A DNA stretch of 64,000 bases from Perlucidibaca sp. (GTDB lineage Bacteria > Pseudomonadota > Gammaproteobacteria > Pseudomonadales > Moraxellaceae), in contig JAHFSA010000001.1 of assembly GCA_023265995.1 (NCBI GenBank), positions 62,001 through 126,000 on the forward strand, in the 5' to 3' direction. A model generated the notes under the pieces. That model saw only the letters and a program-made list of their open reading frames with translations. It made no database searches and was not told where the DNA came from. Positions 48,810 through 58,038 of the stretch are shown piece by piece. The position numbers were made by a program, and so were the translations under genes. Positions within the stretch are counted from its first letter, which is position 1, and each line of letters opens with the position of its first letter.

Positions 48810-50225
48810 TTATGCAACTTTTGGGGCGCCTGCACCGACGTAGAGCGCCTCCAGGCGATCAATAGCCTGGCCGATGCCGACCGCCATCTGCTGCATATGC
48901 GGCAGGCTGTCGCGGCAAGCCGTCAGGCCGAAATTGAGCGTTCCCGCATGGCTTAGGCAGGTGACATTCAGCGCCACACCGTGAAAAGGGATGCTCACCG
49001 GATAGATATGAGCCAGGCGCGCTCCATAGAGATAGCGATCCTCACTCGTACCAGGGACATTCGACACCATGACGTTGAAGCTGGGCCGGATGCGCCCGCC
49101 CAGCCCCGTCACCAAAGAGGCAATGAACGGCGAGAAGACGAGAGAGACCTGGGTCTTGCGCAATGCCGGCGGCAATTTCTGCAAGCGTGCCTTGGCATTC
49201 GCTGCCGACGCCTTGATGACTTCAAGCCGTTTGCGATCATCCGCAATGTGGGTGCCCAGGCTGGCGAAAATCATGGCCACGGCATTGCCGGCACTCTGAT
49301 CATCGGCATCACGAAGCGAAACAGGGATGGATGCCACCAGTCCTGTACCTGGCAGCGCATCACGATCCGTCAAATAATTGCGCAGCGCCATGCCGGTTGC
49401 TGCCAGCACGATGTCGTTGAGCGAGGCATCCGCTGCCTTGGCAATTGCCTTCAGGCGAGAGACCGGCTCGGCATGAGTCGCAAAGCGACGCTCCGCATGC
49501 ACACGCTCATTGAGAATGGATCGAGGCGCTGTGCGCAAGCTCACATCATGGTCATCTCCGCGCGCAAACCAGATGCGCCCCGCCTCACGAACGAGCGTTG
49601 CATAATCACCCAGCTTGATCGGCGCAGGCTTTACAGAGGACGCTTTGAGGCCGCCCGCACGCTCAGGCGTCTGAACAGCCCAAAACGGCAACTGATCCGG
49701 ATCATCGGCACGGGTTGTCAGGGCACGCAACAACATGCGAGTCGCCGACACGCCATCCGCCATGCAGTGGTGAAGCTTCAGATAGATCGCAAAGCGTCCC
49801 GCAGACAGTGGCGAGCCACGGACTGGATCAATGGCCGCACCCAGCCCCTCAATGATATGGCACTCCCAGAGCGGCTTCCTAAGATCCATGGCCTGGCTAT
49901 GCAGACGCGCGATCAATTGCCCCAGCTCACGCTCTCCCCCTGGACGCGGCAATGCCAGGTGTCGAACGTGATACTCCATGTCCAGGTCATGTACCTCATG
50001 AACCCTTGTCAGCAACTGCCGGCGACGTGGCGTTACCAATGCCTTGTTCCAGGGTGCCGTGAAGACCGTACTGGCACGGAAACGCTGCACGATGCCAGCC
50101 ACAAAGTCAGCATCAGCACCCTCCGGAAGATCGAACACCATAAGGCCAGCGACGTGCGTTGGCGTTGCATCCGACTCGACCTGCAGAAATGCGGCATCCA
50201 GCGGTGAAAGCGCGCTCAGCTTCAT
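48810..50225 (-). CDS. Wax ester synthase/diacylglycerol acyltransferase (WS/DGAT)
   Basis: LSPLDAAFLQVESDATPTHVAGLMVF...LKLHHCMADGVSATRMLLRAL...VMVSNVPGTSEDRYLYGARLAHIYPVSIPFHGVALNVTCLSHAGTLNFGLTACRDSLPHMQQM. Confidence 0.94.
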   Translation of the reverse strand: MKLSALSPLDAAFLQVESDATPTHVAGLMVFDLPEGADADFVAGIVQRFRASTVFTAPWNKALVTPRRRQLLTRVHEVHDLDMEYHVRHLALPRPGGERELGQLIARLHSQAMDLRKPLWECHIIEGLGAAIDPVRGSPLSAGRFAIYLKLHHCMADGVSATRMLLRALTTRADDPDQLPFWAVQTPERAGGLKASSVKPAPIKLGDYATLVREAGRIWFARGDDHDVSLRTAPRSILNERVHAERRFATHAEPVSRLKAIAKAADASLNDIVLAATGMALRNYLTDRDALPGTGLVASIPVSLRDADDQSAGNAVAMIFASLGTHIADDRKRLEVIKASAANAKARLQKLPPALRKTQVSLVFSPFIASLVTGLGGRIRPSFNVMVSNVPGTSEDRYLYGARLAHIYPVSIPFHGVALNVTCLSHAGTLNFGLTACRDSLPHMQQMAVGIGQAIDRLEALYVGAGAPKVA

Positions 50226-50295
50226 ATCGTTTCTCCTGACATTTGACGTAACTCGGGCAGCTGTCTCCCAGACACTTCACAGGCAGCAAAAATAT

Positions 50296-50330
50296 AATAA
50301 CCAAGTTATTGCTACAATAACCAAGTTATC
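50296..50330. promoter_or_regulatory. AATAACCAAGTTATT operators, sites 4 and 5
   Basis: AATAACCAAGTTATT (50296-50310) and AATAACCAAGTTATC (50316-50330) between divergent WS/DGAT and SDR genes. Confidence 0.85.
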
Positions 50331-50410
50331 GTACGGTGGCAAGCCTACCCATCCAGCCCTTCTGACCGGCACCTCATTGAGGTGACGACCCGAAGAACAA
50401 GAAGGAAAAA

Positions 50411-51259
50411 ATGATGAACCCGCAGACTGTCAGGAAGCCGTACGCACAGATCCCCACCACAGATGGCCTCGTCTCCCCAGGAAGGCGACCGGCGATCTTT
50501 GTGACAGGTGCTGCATCAGGCATCGGCCGTGCCTGTGCCGAGCTGTTTGCCCAGCGCGGCTGGTTCGTTGGTCTTTACGACATCAACGCGGATGGTGTTG
50601 CCGCCATTGCCGCCTCCCTCGGTCAGGGCAATGCAACCTACGGCGTGCTTGATGTAAGCGACGCAGATGCATGGCAACAAGCACTTGCCGACTTCTGGAC
50701 ACAAAGCGGACAACGACTCGACGTACTGATCAACAACGCCGGGATACTCTCTGCGGGATCGTTTGCAGCAGTGCCGCTGGCAAAGCACTACGCCATGCTT
50801 GATGTAAATATCCAAGGGGTCGTCGCGGGCTGCCACTGCGCCTTCAACTATCTGCAGCGCACACCGGGCGCCCATGTCATCAACATGGCCTCGGCCACTG
50901 CAATTTATGGACAGCCTGATCTTGCAACCTACTCGGCAACCAAATTCGCTGTCCGCGGCCTGACCGAAGCACTGGATCTGGAGTGGAGCAAGTTCGATAT
51001 CCGCGTCAGCGCCATCTGGCCCAGCTTTGTCAGAACCGCAATGGCTGATGGCTTCGAACAGATGCCCAGTGCCAAATCCCTTGGCATCCGGCTCACACCA
51101 GCTGACGTGGCATCGACCGTATGGGCATGCGTTACGGAAAAGAGATTAGTTCACAAGACTCACTGGACCGTCGGCCTGCAGGCCGGGCTGTTGTCACTCG
51201 CCACACGTCTCGCGCCATCGGCACTGAGTCGGTGGGTTGTACGACACATCGCACGATAG
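50411..51259 (+). CDS. SDR family oxidoreductase
   Basis: PAIFVTGAASGIGRACAELFAQRGWFVGLYDINADGVAAIAASLG...DVLINNAGILSAG...YSATKFAVRGLTEAL. Confidence 0.93.
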   Translation: MMNPQTVRKPYAQIPTTDGLVSPGRRPAIFVTGAASGIGRACAELFAQRGWFVGLYDINADGVAAIAASLGQGNATYGVLDVSDADAWQQALADFWTQSGQRLDVLINNAGILSAGSFAAVPLAKHYAMLDVNIQGVVAGCHCAFNYLQRTPGAHVINMASATAIYGQPDLATYSATKFAVRGLTEALDLEWSKFDIRVSAIWPSFVRTAMADGFEQMPSAKSLGIRLTPADVASTVWACVTEKRLVHKTHWTVGLQAGLLSLATRLAPSALSRWVVRHIAR

Positions 51260-51262
51260 CAA

Positions 51263-51937
51263 TCAGCGCCTTGTGGTCAAGCCTGTGTATCCCAGGATGC
51301 TGAAGGCACGAACAAATTGCGAGACCGTGCCCACCTGAATCACTGCCCGCTGCTCGAGCACTGCCTGCTCGGGCGCGAGCTCACGCAATGCCAGCGCCAT
51401 GAAGGTTTCAATGTCGCATACCACGGATACATCGGCACCCGAGGGCGCCGAGCCGGCGCGCGGCAGTACACGGCCATCATCCACGATGAAATGAAGCCTC
51501 TCATCCCCGACATGAAACTCGTAGACCTCATGAACCCCGACGCTCGTCGAGGCCCCGACCGCACCCGCCAGGCTCAGAGCGATGAGCTCCGCCCGGGCAC
51601 TCGCCGCCTCGATTCTTTCATCCACCGGGAGCTTCAACCCCCACAGACTGAGTGCAATCAGCGGATCGCGCAGTTGCTCACCCAGCTCGGTCAGCTCGTA
51701 AACAGGCATCGACGCAGGCGGCGGGAGAACCGACTTTTTGACCACGCCATCGGTTGTCAGGGAGGCGAGCCTCTCTGACAACCGGTTGGTACCCATGGCA
51801 GGCAGCACGGCCAGCAGGTCCTTGAACCTTCTGGGGCCGAGCAACAGCTCTCTGATGACAAGCAGCGTCCAGCGCTCACCAAGCACATCCAGACTTCGCG
51901 CAAGAGGACACAACTGACCATAGGTTTTGTTCGACAT
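51263..51937 (-). CDS. HxlR family regulator with extra C-terminal domain
   Basis: CPLARSLDVLGERWTLLVIRELLLGPRRFKDLLAVLPAMGTNRLSERLASLTTDGVV. Confidence 0.92.
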   Translation of the reverse strand: MSNKTYGQLCPLARSLDVLGERWTLLVIRELLLGPRRFKDLLAVLPAMGTNRLSERLASLTTDGVVKKSVLPPPASMPVYELTELGEQLRDPLIALSLWGLKLPVDERIEAASARAELIALSLAGAVGASTSVGVHEVYEFHVGDERLHFIVDDGRVLPRAGSAPSGADVSVVCDIETFMALALRELAPEQAVLEQRAVIQVGTVSQFVRAFSILGYTGLTTRR

Positions 51938-51957
51938 GGGCTAATTATGACGCCTTC

Positions 51958-52665
51958 TCAACGAGTGACACCAGCAAGGTAGACGGGTTGGGCCGTCGAC
52001 AGGCTCTGCTTGACCTGCTGCGTGATCTCATCCGCCAGAACCTCTTCCGCACCCGACTCCAGGCCGTCGAAGGCAGCAGCCACCACATCTGCCGGACTCG
52101 ATTTGGGTGACGGAATATCCCGGGTCAAATCAGTATCGACAAACCCCACATGCAAGCCCACGACCTGAGTGCCCTGCCCATTCAACTCCAGGCGCAACGC
52201 GTTGGTCAGGCTCCATGCCGCCGACTTGGTGGCACTGTACGCCGCCAACATCGGGGAGCTCAGCCAGCTCGCGACCGAAAGCACATTCAGCACTGCGCCT
52301 CCGCCATTGGCCGCCAGGATCGGCGCAAAGGCTTGCGTCATCCGCAACGGGCCATAGAAGTTCGTTTCCATCTGCGCGCGCGTCGACTCGATGCTCCCGG
52401 GCTCGAGGAAACTCCCGGGCTGGGCAATACCTGCGTTGTTGATCAGCAGCGTCACATCGGCACATTGACTCAACAGTGCCGTGATACTTTCAGGCTGGGT
52501 GACATCCAGACGCACCGGAACCACACCCGGCAGATCGACGGTCGCCGGATCACGGGCAGCGGCATAAACCTTGCGCGCACCCCGCTCAAGCGCGGCCCTG
52601 GCGAAGGCCCTGCCAATACCACGATTGGCGCCGGTGACGAGAACCACGGAATCTTGAATCTGCAT
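51958..52665 (-). CDS. SDR family oxidoreductase
   Basis: SVVLVTGANRGIGRAFARAALERGARKVYAAARDP...TLLINNAGIAQPG...YSATKSAAWSLTNALRLEL. Confidence 0.93.
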   Translation of the reverse strand: MQIQDSVVLVTGANRGIGRAFARAALERGARKVYAAARDPATVDLPGVVPVRLDVTQPESITALLSQCADVTLLINNAGIAQPGSFLEPGSIESTRAQMETNFYGPLRMTQAFAPILAANGGGAVLNVLSVASWLSSPMLAAYSATKSAAWSLTNALRLELNGQGTQVVGLHVGFVDTDLTRDIPSPKSSPADVVAAAFDGLESGAEEVLADEITQQVKQSLSTAQPVYLAGVTR

Positions 52666-52717
52666 TTTCCTGCTCCAGGTTAGAAATGGCCTGCTTGCTC
52701 AAGCATGCTGGCCATCA

Positions 52718-53125
52718 TCAGTGGGTTGAGAAAATCGAGCGCGCGTAGGGAGATATGACTTTCGGAGGCTGCAGGAACTCTGTCAGGCCCTGAAACCACA
52801 TCACCTCCAGAAAGTCGCCGCTGATGACCAGGTCACGTTTGCCCAGGCCTCTAAGGAATGCAGGCTGGCTATCTTTCGCCGACAAGATCGCGAACCCCTT
52901 GGCTGCATCCTTGAACGTCAGGGTGAAGCCGGGATCTGCAGTCAGTCCGGCGAATGAGCGTATCTCGCCATTACCAATGACGAAGTAACGGCCAACGCCA
53001 CTACTTGTCCTGATTTGGAAAGTCAGCTTTTTCCCTGCAATGTACTTGGCGCAATCAGGGTTCTTTCTGACTTCCCTCCGCAACAACTGAGTGAAGGCCC
53101 AGAGCAGAAATTTGAACTTGAGCAT
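52718..53125 (-). CDS. SCP2/sterol-carrier-like hypothetical protein
   Basis: AKYIAGKKLTFQIRTSSGVGRYFVIGNGEIRSFAGLTADPGFTLTFKDAAKGFAILSAKDSQPAFLRGLGKRDLVISGDFLEVMWFQGL. Confidence 0.6.
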   Translation of the reverse strand: MLKFKFLLWAFTQLLRREVRKNPDCAKYIAGKKLTFQIRTSSGVGRYFVIGNGEIRSFAGLTADPGFTLTFKDAAKGFAILSAKDSQPAFLRGLGKRDLVISGDFLEVMWFQGLTEFLQPPKVISPYARSIFSTH

Positions 53126-53198
53126 GAAGTGCTACCTCTTTTGTGCCGGCCTCAAGAAAGTGGACGACTAGTGAAAACCTTGCCGTGCACGCCGCCCT

Positions 53199-54053
53199 TT
53201 ACTCGCCCAGGAACTGAATGGCGTGCTTCAGGAAGCGCTCCGGGCACTGGAACTGCGCTGCATGGCCACAATCCGGATAAATGAACAGCTGAGCATTCGG
53301 GATGTTTCTGGCCATGTAGAAGGAATTGACCGTCGCGACCATCACGTCGTTCACGCCATTCAGGATGAAGGTCGGCTGCCTGATATCGCGCAGATGGGCA
53401 AAGGGATCCTCCTCTGACAGCCTCGGCAGGTAGAGCATGTTCGCCTCTACTTGCGCCTGCGCGACAGCCATAGACGATGGCGGATCCTGATCCACCCGTT
53501 GGTGGCGACGCTCCCAGAATTCGCGCGCGGCCCGCTTGGCATCGTCTGAGCGGCCAAAGAACAGATACTGAAAGTCTTCAAAGACAGGAACAGGCCGAGG
53601 CGCCGTCTCCAGCACGGCATGCTCCATCTCCGGGTCGCCGCCACGAGGGCCTGTGCCCAGCAACATGAGCTTGCGCACAAGATCAGGATGGCGTCTGGTC
53701 AGATCCTGAGCCTGAAAGCCACCCAGAGAAAAACCCAGCACATCCACTTTGCTCAAGCCCAGTGCGCGAATGACAGCGGCAGCATCATCCGCCATGTCTT
53801 CGATCCGGCGACGCGGCTCGCCGGACGATGAGGCCACCCCACGGCCGTTATAGAGAATGACCTCCCGGCTCTCCGCCAGGCCATCCGTCATGAGCGGATC
53901 CCAATGATCCATGCCGCCACGGAAGTGCTGGAGGAAAAACAGGGGCGGCTGATCTGTGCTGGCATTGCCCCAGCGACGATAGGCAAAGCGATCTCCGTCC
54001 ACATCAATGAACTGCGTCCGGACGGTCAGATGAGTAGCGGTCATGTGCATCAC
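53199..54053 (-). CDS. Alpha/beta hydrolase
   Basis: VDVLGFSLGGFQAQDLTRRHPDLVRKLMLLGTGPRGGDP...FILNGVNDVMVATVNSFYMARNIPNAQLFIYPDCGHAAQFQ. Confidence 0.92.
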   Translation of the reverse strand: MMHMTATHLTVRTQFIDVDGDRFAYRRWGNASTDQPPLFFLQHFRGGMDHWDPLMTDGLAESREVILYNGRGVASSSGEPRRRIEDMADDAAAVIRALGLSKVDVLGFSLGGFQAQDLTRRHPDLVRKLMLLGTGPRGGDPEMEHAVLETAPRPVPVFEDFQYLFFGRSDDAKRAAREFWERRHQRVDQDPPSSMAVAQAQVEANMLYLPRLSEEDPFAHLRDIRQPTFILNGVNDVMVATVNSFYMARNIPNAQLFIYPDCGHAAQFQCPERFLKHAIQFLGE

Positions 54054-54119
54054 CTCTTATGCGATCAATGCTTGACGCCAACACCCGCCAAACCTCAGCA
54101 CGCATCAACGCCGCAAAAT

Positions 54120-54165
54120 CACTATACGAAAGATATAGCATTAATGCAATACATATCGTATAGTG
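54120..54165. promoter_or_regulatory. Palindromic operator region between divergent hydrolase and OYE genes
   Basis: CACTATACGA ... TCGTATAGTG (10-bp perfect arms) around GCATTAATGC palindrome. Confidence 0.7.
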
Positions 54166-54195
54166 AAATCGTCAATCCACTCGCGAGCAACCGCC

Positions 54196-55473
54196 ATGGC
54201 CGAATCCGCCCAGTTCATATTCAACCCATTGAGCCGCCCCCTCCCCTTGAAGAGCGGCCGCGTTCTGCGCAACCGCCTTGCCAAGGCCGCCATGAGCGAA
54301 GCCTTTGGCACCTACGACAATCATCCGACGGCAAAGCATGTCGAGCTGTACCGACGCTGGGCCTCATCCGGGATCGGTCTCGTCATCACCGGCAATGTCA
54401 TGATCGATCGCCGTGCCCTGGGCGAGCCGGGCAATGTGGTTATCGAGGACGAACGCAGCCTGCCCACTCTCAAACAGTGGGCGCGAGCAGTCACTGATCA
54501 GGGTGCCGATATCTGGGTGCAGCTCAATCACCCGGGCAAGCAGGCAACCAAGGGCCTGAATACCGGCACGATTGCGCCCTCCGCTGTTCCGTTCCGTGAG
54601 GATATGCAGGCGCTGTTCGAGACGCCGCGTGCAGCCACCTCCGCAGAAATTGAAGACATTGTTCAGCGCTTCGGGCGTAGCGCCGCCATCTGCAAGAAAG
54701 CCGGCTTCAGCGGCGTGCAAATCCATGCCGCGCACGGCTACCTGATCAACCAGTTCCTGTCACCGCACCACAACACACGCGAAGATGAATGGGGCGGCAG
54801 CCCGGAAAAGCGCCGCCGTTTCGTATTGGCCGTCTATGCCGAAATACGACGCCAGGTCGGTCCGGACTTCACCGTAGCGATCAAGATCAACTCCGCTGAC
54901 TTTCAGCGCGGTGGATTCACCGAAGAGGAGTCCATGGCCACGATCCAGGCGCTCGCCGATGCCGGTATTGATCTGATCGAGATCTCAGGTGGAACGTACG
55001 AAGCACCCGCCATGAGCGGCACGCTCGAGAAGGAGAAAAAAGCATCCACCGCTACCAGAGAGGCCTACTTCCTGGAGTTTGCCGAAAAGGTGCGCGCCTC
55101 GGTGAAGGTGCCCTTGATGGTGACCGGCGGCTTCCGCTCCGTCGCCGGCATGAACGCCGCCCTGAACTCGGGAGCTCTTGATCTGGTCGGCGTCGCGCGC
55201 CTGCTCGCCATCGACCCGAATGCCCCGGCGAAGCTGCTGCAGGGTCAGGACAGCACGCATCAGGTCAGGCCGATCAAGACCGGCATCCCACCGATCGACC
55301 GCATGGGTGTCATGGAAATCTTCTGGTACACCCTGCAGCTCAACCGAATGGGCAAGGGAGGCAACCCGAAACCCCATGAGAGCGGGCTGCTGGCATTCCT
55401 GAAGTCGCTGCTCCGAAGTGGCTGGGGAACTTTCCGCACGCAGCGCATGCGCCCCAGCTCAAAGGCTGCCTGA
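54196..55473 (+). CDS. NADH:flavin oxidoreductase/OYE-like
   Basis: RVLRNRLAKAAMSEAFGTYDNHPTAKHVELYRRWASSGIGLVITGNVMID...VQIHAAHGYLINQFLSPHHNTREDEWGGSPEKRRRFVLAVYAEI. Confidence 0.93.
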   Translation: MAESAQFIFNPLSRPLPLKSGRVLRNRLAKAAMSEAFGTYDNHPTAKHVELYRRWASSGIGLVITGNVMIDRRALGEPGNVVIEDERSLPTLKQWARAVTDQGADIWVQLNHPGKQATKGLNTGTIAPSAVPFREDMQALFETPRAATSAEIEDIVQRFGRSAAICKKAGFSGVQIHAAHGYLINQFLSPHHNTREDEWGGSPEKRRRFVLAVYAEIRRQVGPDFTVAIKINSADFQRGGFTEEESMATIQALADAGIDLIEISGGTYEAPAMSGTLEKEKKASTATREAYFLEFAEKVRASVKVPLMVTGGFRSVAGMNAALNSGALDLVGVARLLAIDPNAPAKLLQGQDSTHQVRPIKTGIPPIDRMGVMEIFWYTLQLNRMGKGGNPKPHESGLLAFLKSLLRSGWGTFRTQRMRPSSKAA

Positions 55474-55505
55474 GACCCCTTCCTTACTGTCAGAAATGGG
55501 GTCTC
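55472..55505 (+). other. Intra-operon RNA hairpin candidate overlapping the RBS of the second GMC gene
   Basis: GAGACCCC ... GGGGTCTC, 8-bp perfect arms, ending 3 bp before ATG at 55509. Confidence 0.45.
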
Positions 55506-55508
55506 TCA

Positions 55509-57164
55509 ATGCAATCGACTTACGACTTTGACTACATCGTCATTGGCTCGGGCTTCGGCGGCAGCGTATCTGCTCACCGGCTGACAGAAAAAGGCTACGC
55601 CGTTGCCGTCATGGAAATGGGGCGGCGCTGGAAGGCGGAAGACTTTCCCAAAACCAACTGGGACACGCGCCGCTGGATGTGGCGGCCCGGACTGAAAATG
55701 TTCGGCTTCTACAACATGCGCATGTTTCGCCACGTGATGGTCGTCAGTGGCAACGCCGTTGGCGGGGGCTCCATAACCTACGCCAACGCCTTGCTCACGC
55801 CAGCAGACAAAGTCTGGGACGAAGGATCATGGGCCGGCCTGGCTGACTGGAAGCAGATCATGCCGCAGCACTACGCCACGGCGGAGAAAATGCTGGGTGT
55901 GACCGAAAGCAAGATCATGGGCGAGGCTGATCTGCGACTCCGGAAAATGGCAGAGCTGCATGGCGTGGCGGATACCTTCCATCCGCCACGCGTCGGAACC
56001 TTCTTTGCGGCCGATGGCGAGGAAAGTGGCAAAACCTATCCGGACCCTTACTTCGGCGGCGAAGGCCCGGATCGCGGCACCTGCGTGGGGTGTGGCGGCT
56101 GCATGATGGGCTGCCAGCACAATGCCAAGAACACCCTCGACAAGAACTATCTCTACCTCGCCGAAAAGCGGGGAGCGAAAGTCTTTGCCGAAACCCGAGT
56201 GGTGGATGTCCGCCCATTGAATGGCAAGCCGGATGGCAGTGACGGCTATGAAATCCACACAGAGTGCTCGACATCCGGACTCGACAAGAGGCGGCAGGTT
56301 TTCCGTAGCCGTGGCGTGATCTTCGCCGCCTCTTCGCTGGGCACCATGGAGTTGTTGTTCAAGCTCCGGGACAAGGGCTCATTACCGAGGATCAGTGAAG
56401 ACCTGGGCAAGCGCGTCCGCACCAACGCAGAGTCGCTCATCGGTATCCGCTTTCCTGCCGGGGACAAAAGCATGTCGCCGGGGCTGGCTGGTGGCGCCAG
56501 CTTCCACCTGGATGAGCGCACGCATATCGGCGTCGTGCGCTACCCGGAAGGATCGGATGCCATCGGACTGATGATGACCGTGCTGAGCGGTGGACGGGCC
56601 GGCTGGAATCGCATCCTGGTCTGGCTGCTGACGCTGCTGCTACATCCGTTGAATGCCTTGCGCGTACACAATCCCATCGGCTTTGCGCGTCAGACCATGT
56701 TGCTGCTGGTCATGCAAACGGCCGATGCCCATCTCGACATGCGCATGAAACGTCGCTGGTACTGGCCATTCGGAAAGCAGCTGGCTACCGAAGGCGGCCC
56801 CATTCCCACCTTCATCCCTGAGGCGAATGCCTTCGCAGAAAAGAGCGCCAAAGCACTCGGCGGCATCGCGACCACCATGTTGACCGAGATTCTGTTCAAC
56901 ATCCCGACCACGGCGCACTGCATGGGCGGTTGTGCGATGGCGGACTCTCCGGAGCGCGGGGTGATGGATGTGAAAAACCGCGTTTTCGGCTACCAGAACA
57001 TGCTCATTTGTGATGGCTCGATGCTCAGCGCAAACCTGGGCGTCAATCCCAGTCTGACCATCACCGCGCTGACCGAATATGCGATGTCGCACATTCCGAT
57101 CAAGTCAGCGGATTGGTCACGCCCTCAAGAGAGCTCACACATAACCAACCGCTCCATGGAGTAA
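55509..57164 (+). CDS. GMC family oxidoreductase, cholesterol oxidase (ChoD)-like
   Basis: FDYIVIGSGFGGSVSAHRLTEKGYAVAVMEMGRRWKAEDFPKTNWD...YFGGEGPDRGTCVGCGGCMMGCQHNAKNTLDKNYLYLAEKRGAKV...CDGSMLSANLGVNPSLTITALTEYAM. Confidence 0.92.
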   Translation: MQSTYDFDYIVIGSGFGGSVSAHRLTEKGYAVAVMEMGRRWKAEDFPKTNWDTRRWMWRPGLKMFGFYNMRMFRHVMVVSGNAVGGGSITYANALLTPADKVWDEGSWAGLADWKQIMPQHYATAEKMLGVTESKIMGEADLRLRKMAELHGVADTFHPPRVGTFFAADGEESGKTYPDPYFGGEGPDRGTCVGCGGCMMGCQHNAKNTLDKNYLYLAEKRGAKVFAETRVVDVRPLNGKPDGSDGYEIHTECSTSGLDKRRQVFRSRGVIFAASSLGTMELLFKLRDKGSLPRISEDLGKRVRTNAESLIGIRFPAGDKSMSPGLAGGASFHLDERTHIGVVRYPEGSDAIGLMMTVLSGGRAGWNRILVWLLTLLLHPLNALRVHNPIGFARQTMLLLVMQTADAHLDMRMKRRWYWPFGKQLATEGGPIPTFIPEANAFAEKSAKALGGIATTMLTEILFNIPTTAHCMGGCAMADSPERGVMDVKNRVFGYQNMLICDGSMLSANLGVNPSLTITALTEYAMSHIPIKSADWSRPQESSHITNRSME

Positions 57165-57167
57165 CCG

Positions 57168-58031
57168 ATGACCAATTCCAAGAAGTACCCTGAGTCGGGT
57201 ACGACCTACGCCAACGCCGCAAACCAATCCATCCATGTGGGAGGGACTGTGTTCGCGTACCGTGACCTGGGGCCTCGCAAGGGAGTACCACTGATTCTCC
57301 TCAACCATTGGGGTGCGGTGCTGGACAACTTCGACCCACGCATCATTGATGGCCTTGCCAAAGAGCATCGCGTCATCGCCACCAATTATCGCGGGATCGG
57401 TGCATCGGGCGGATCAGCCCCCGTGACTATCGATGAAATGGCACGGGATGCGATCGCGCTGATCCACGCACTAGGCTTCGAAAAAGTGGATCTCCTCGGA
57501 TTTTCCCTCGGAGGATTCGTGGCACAGGATATCGTGCTGAAGGCACCAAACCTGGTACGCAGGCTCATTTTGACAGGTACGGGTCCGGCAGGCGGCACCG
57601 GCATTGCAAAGATAACAGCAGTCTCCTGGCCATTGATGCTCAAGGGCTTGCTGACGCTTAGAGACCCAAAGACCTACCTGTTTTTCACATCCACGGCCAA
57701 TGGTCGCCAGGCCGCGCAGGCCTTCCTGAAGCGGCTGAAAGAGCGCAAGGTGAACCGGGACAAAGGACCAACTCCCAGAGCCCTTCTGCGGCAGCTGAAA
57801 GCAATCATTGCCTGGGGTCAGCAAGCAGCCCAGGATCTCGGCAGCATCCGAATCCCGGTGCTGATCGCAAATGGTGACAACGACATCATGGTGCCAACCA
57901 GCAACAGCACCGATATGGCACGCCGCATTCCGAACTCGCAACTGGTCATCTATGAAGATGCAGGGCATGGCGGGATATTCCAGAACCACGCCAATTTCGT
58001 ATCGACAGCCCTGTCCTTCCTCAAGGACTGA
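57168..58031 (+). CDS. Alpha/beta hydrolase
   Basis: VDLLGFSLGGFVAQDIVLKAPNLVRRLILTGTGPAGGTG...VLIANGDNDIMVPTSNSTDMARRIPNSQLVIYEDAGHGGIFQN. Confidence 0.92.
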   Translation: MTNSKKYPESGTTYANAANQSIHVGGTVFAYRDLGPRKGVPLILLNHWGAVLDNFDPRIIDGLAKEHRVIATNYRGIGASGGSAPVTIDEMARDAIALIHALGFEKVDLLGFSLGGFVAQDIVLKAPNLVRRLILTGTGPAGGTGIAKITAVSWPLMLKGLLTLRDPKTYLFFTSTANGRQAAQAFLKRLKERKVNRDKGPTPRALLRQLKAIIAWGQQAAQDLGSIRIPVLIANGDNDIMVPTSNSTDMARRIPNSQLVIYEDAGHGGIFQNHANFVSTALSFLKD

Positions 58032-58038
58032 CAGAGAA

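Noticed and set aside
48981-50207. 408-aa + strand ORF
   Set aside because: Antisense to WS/DGAT; no recognisable domain.
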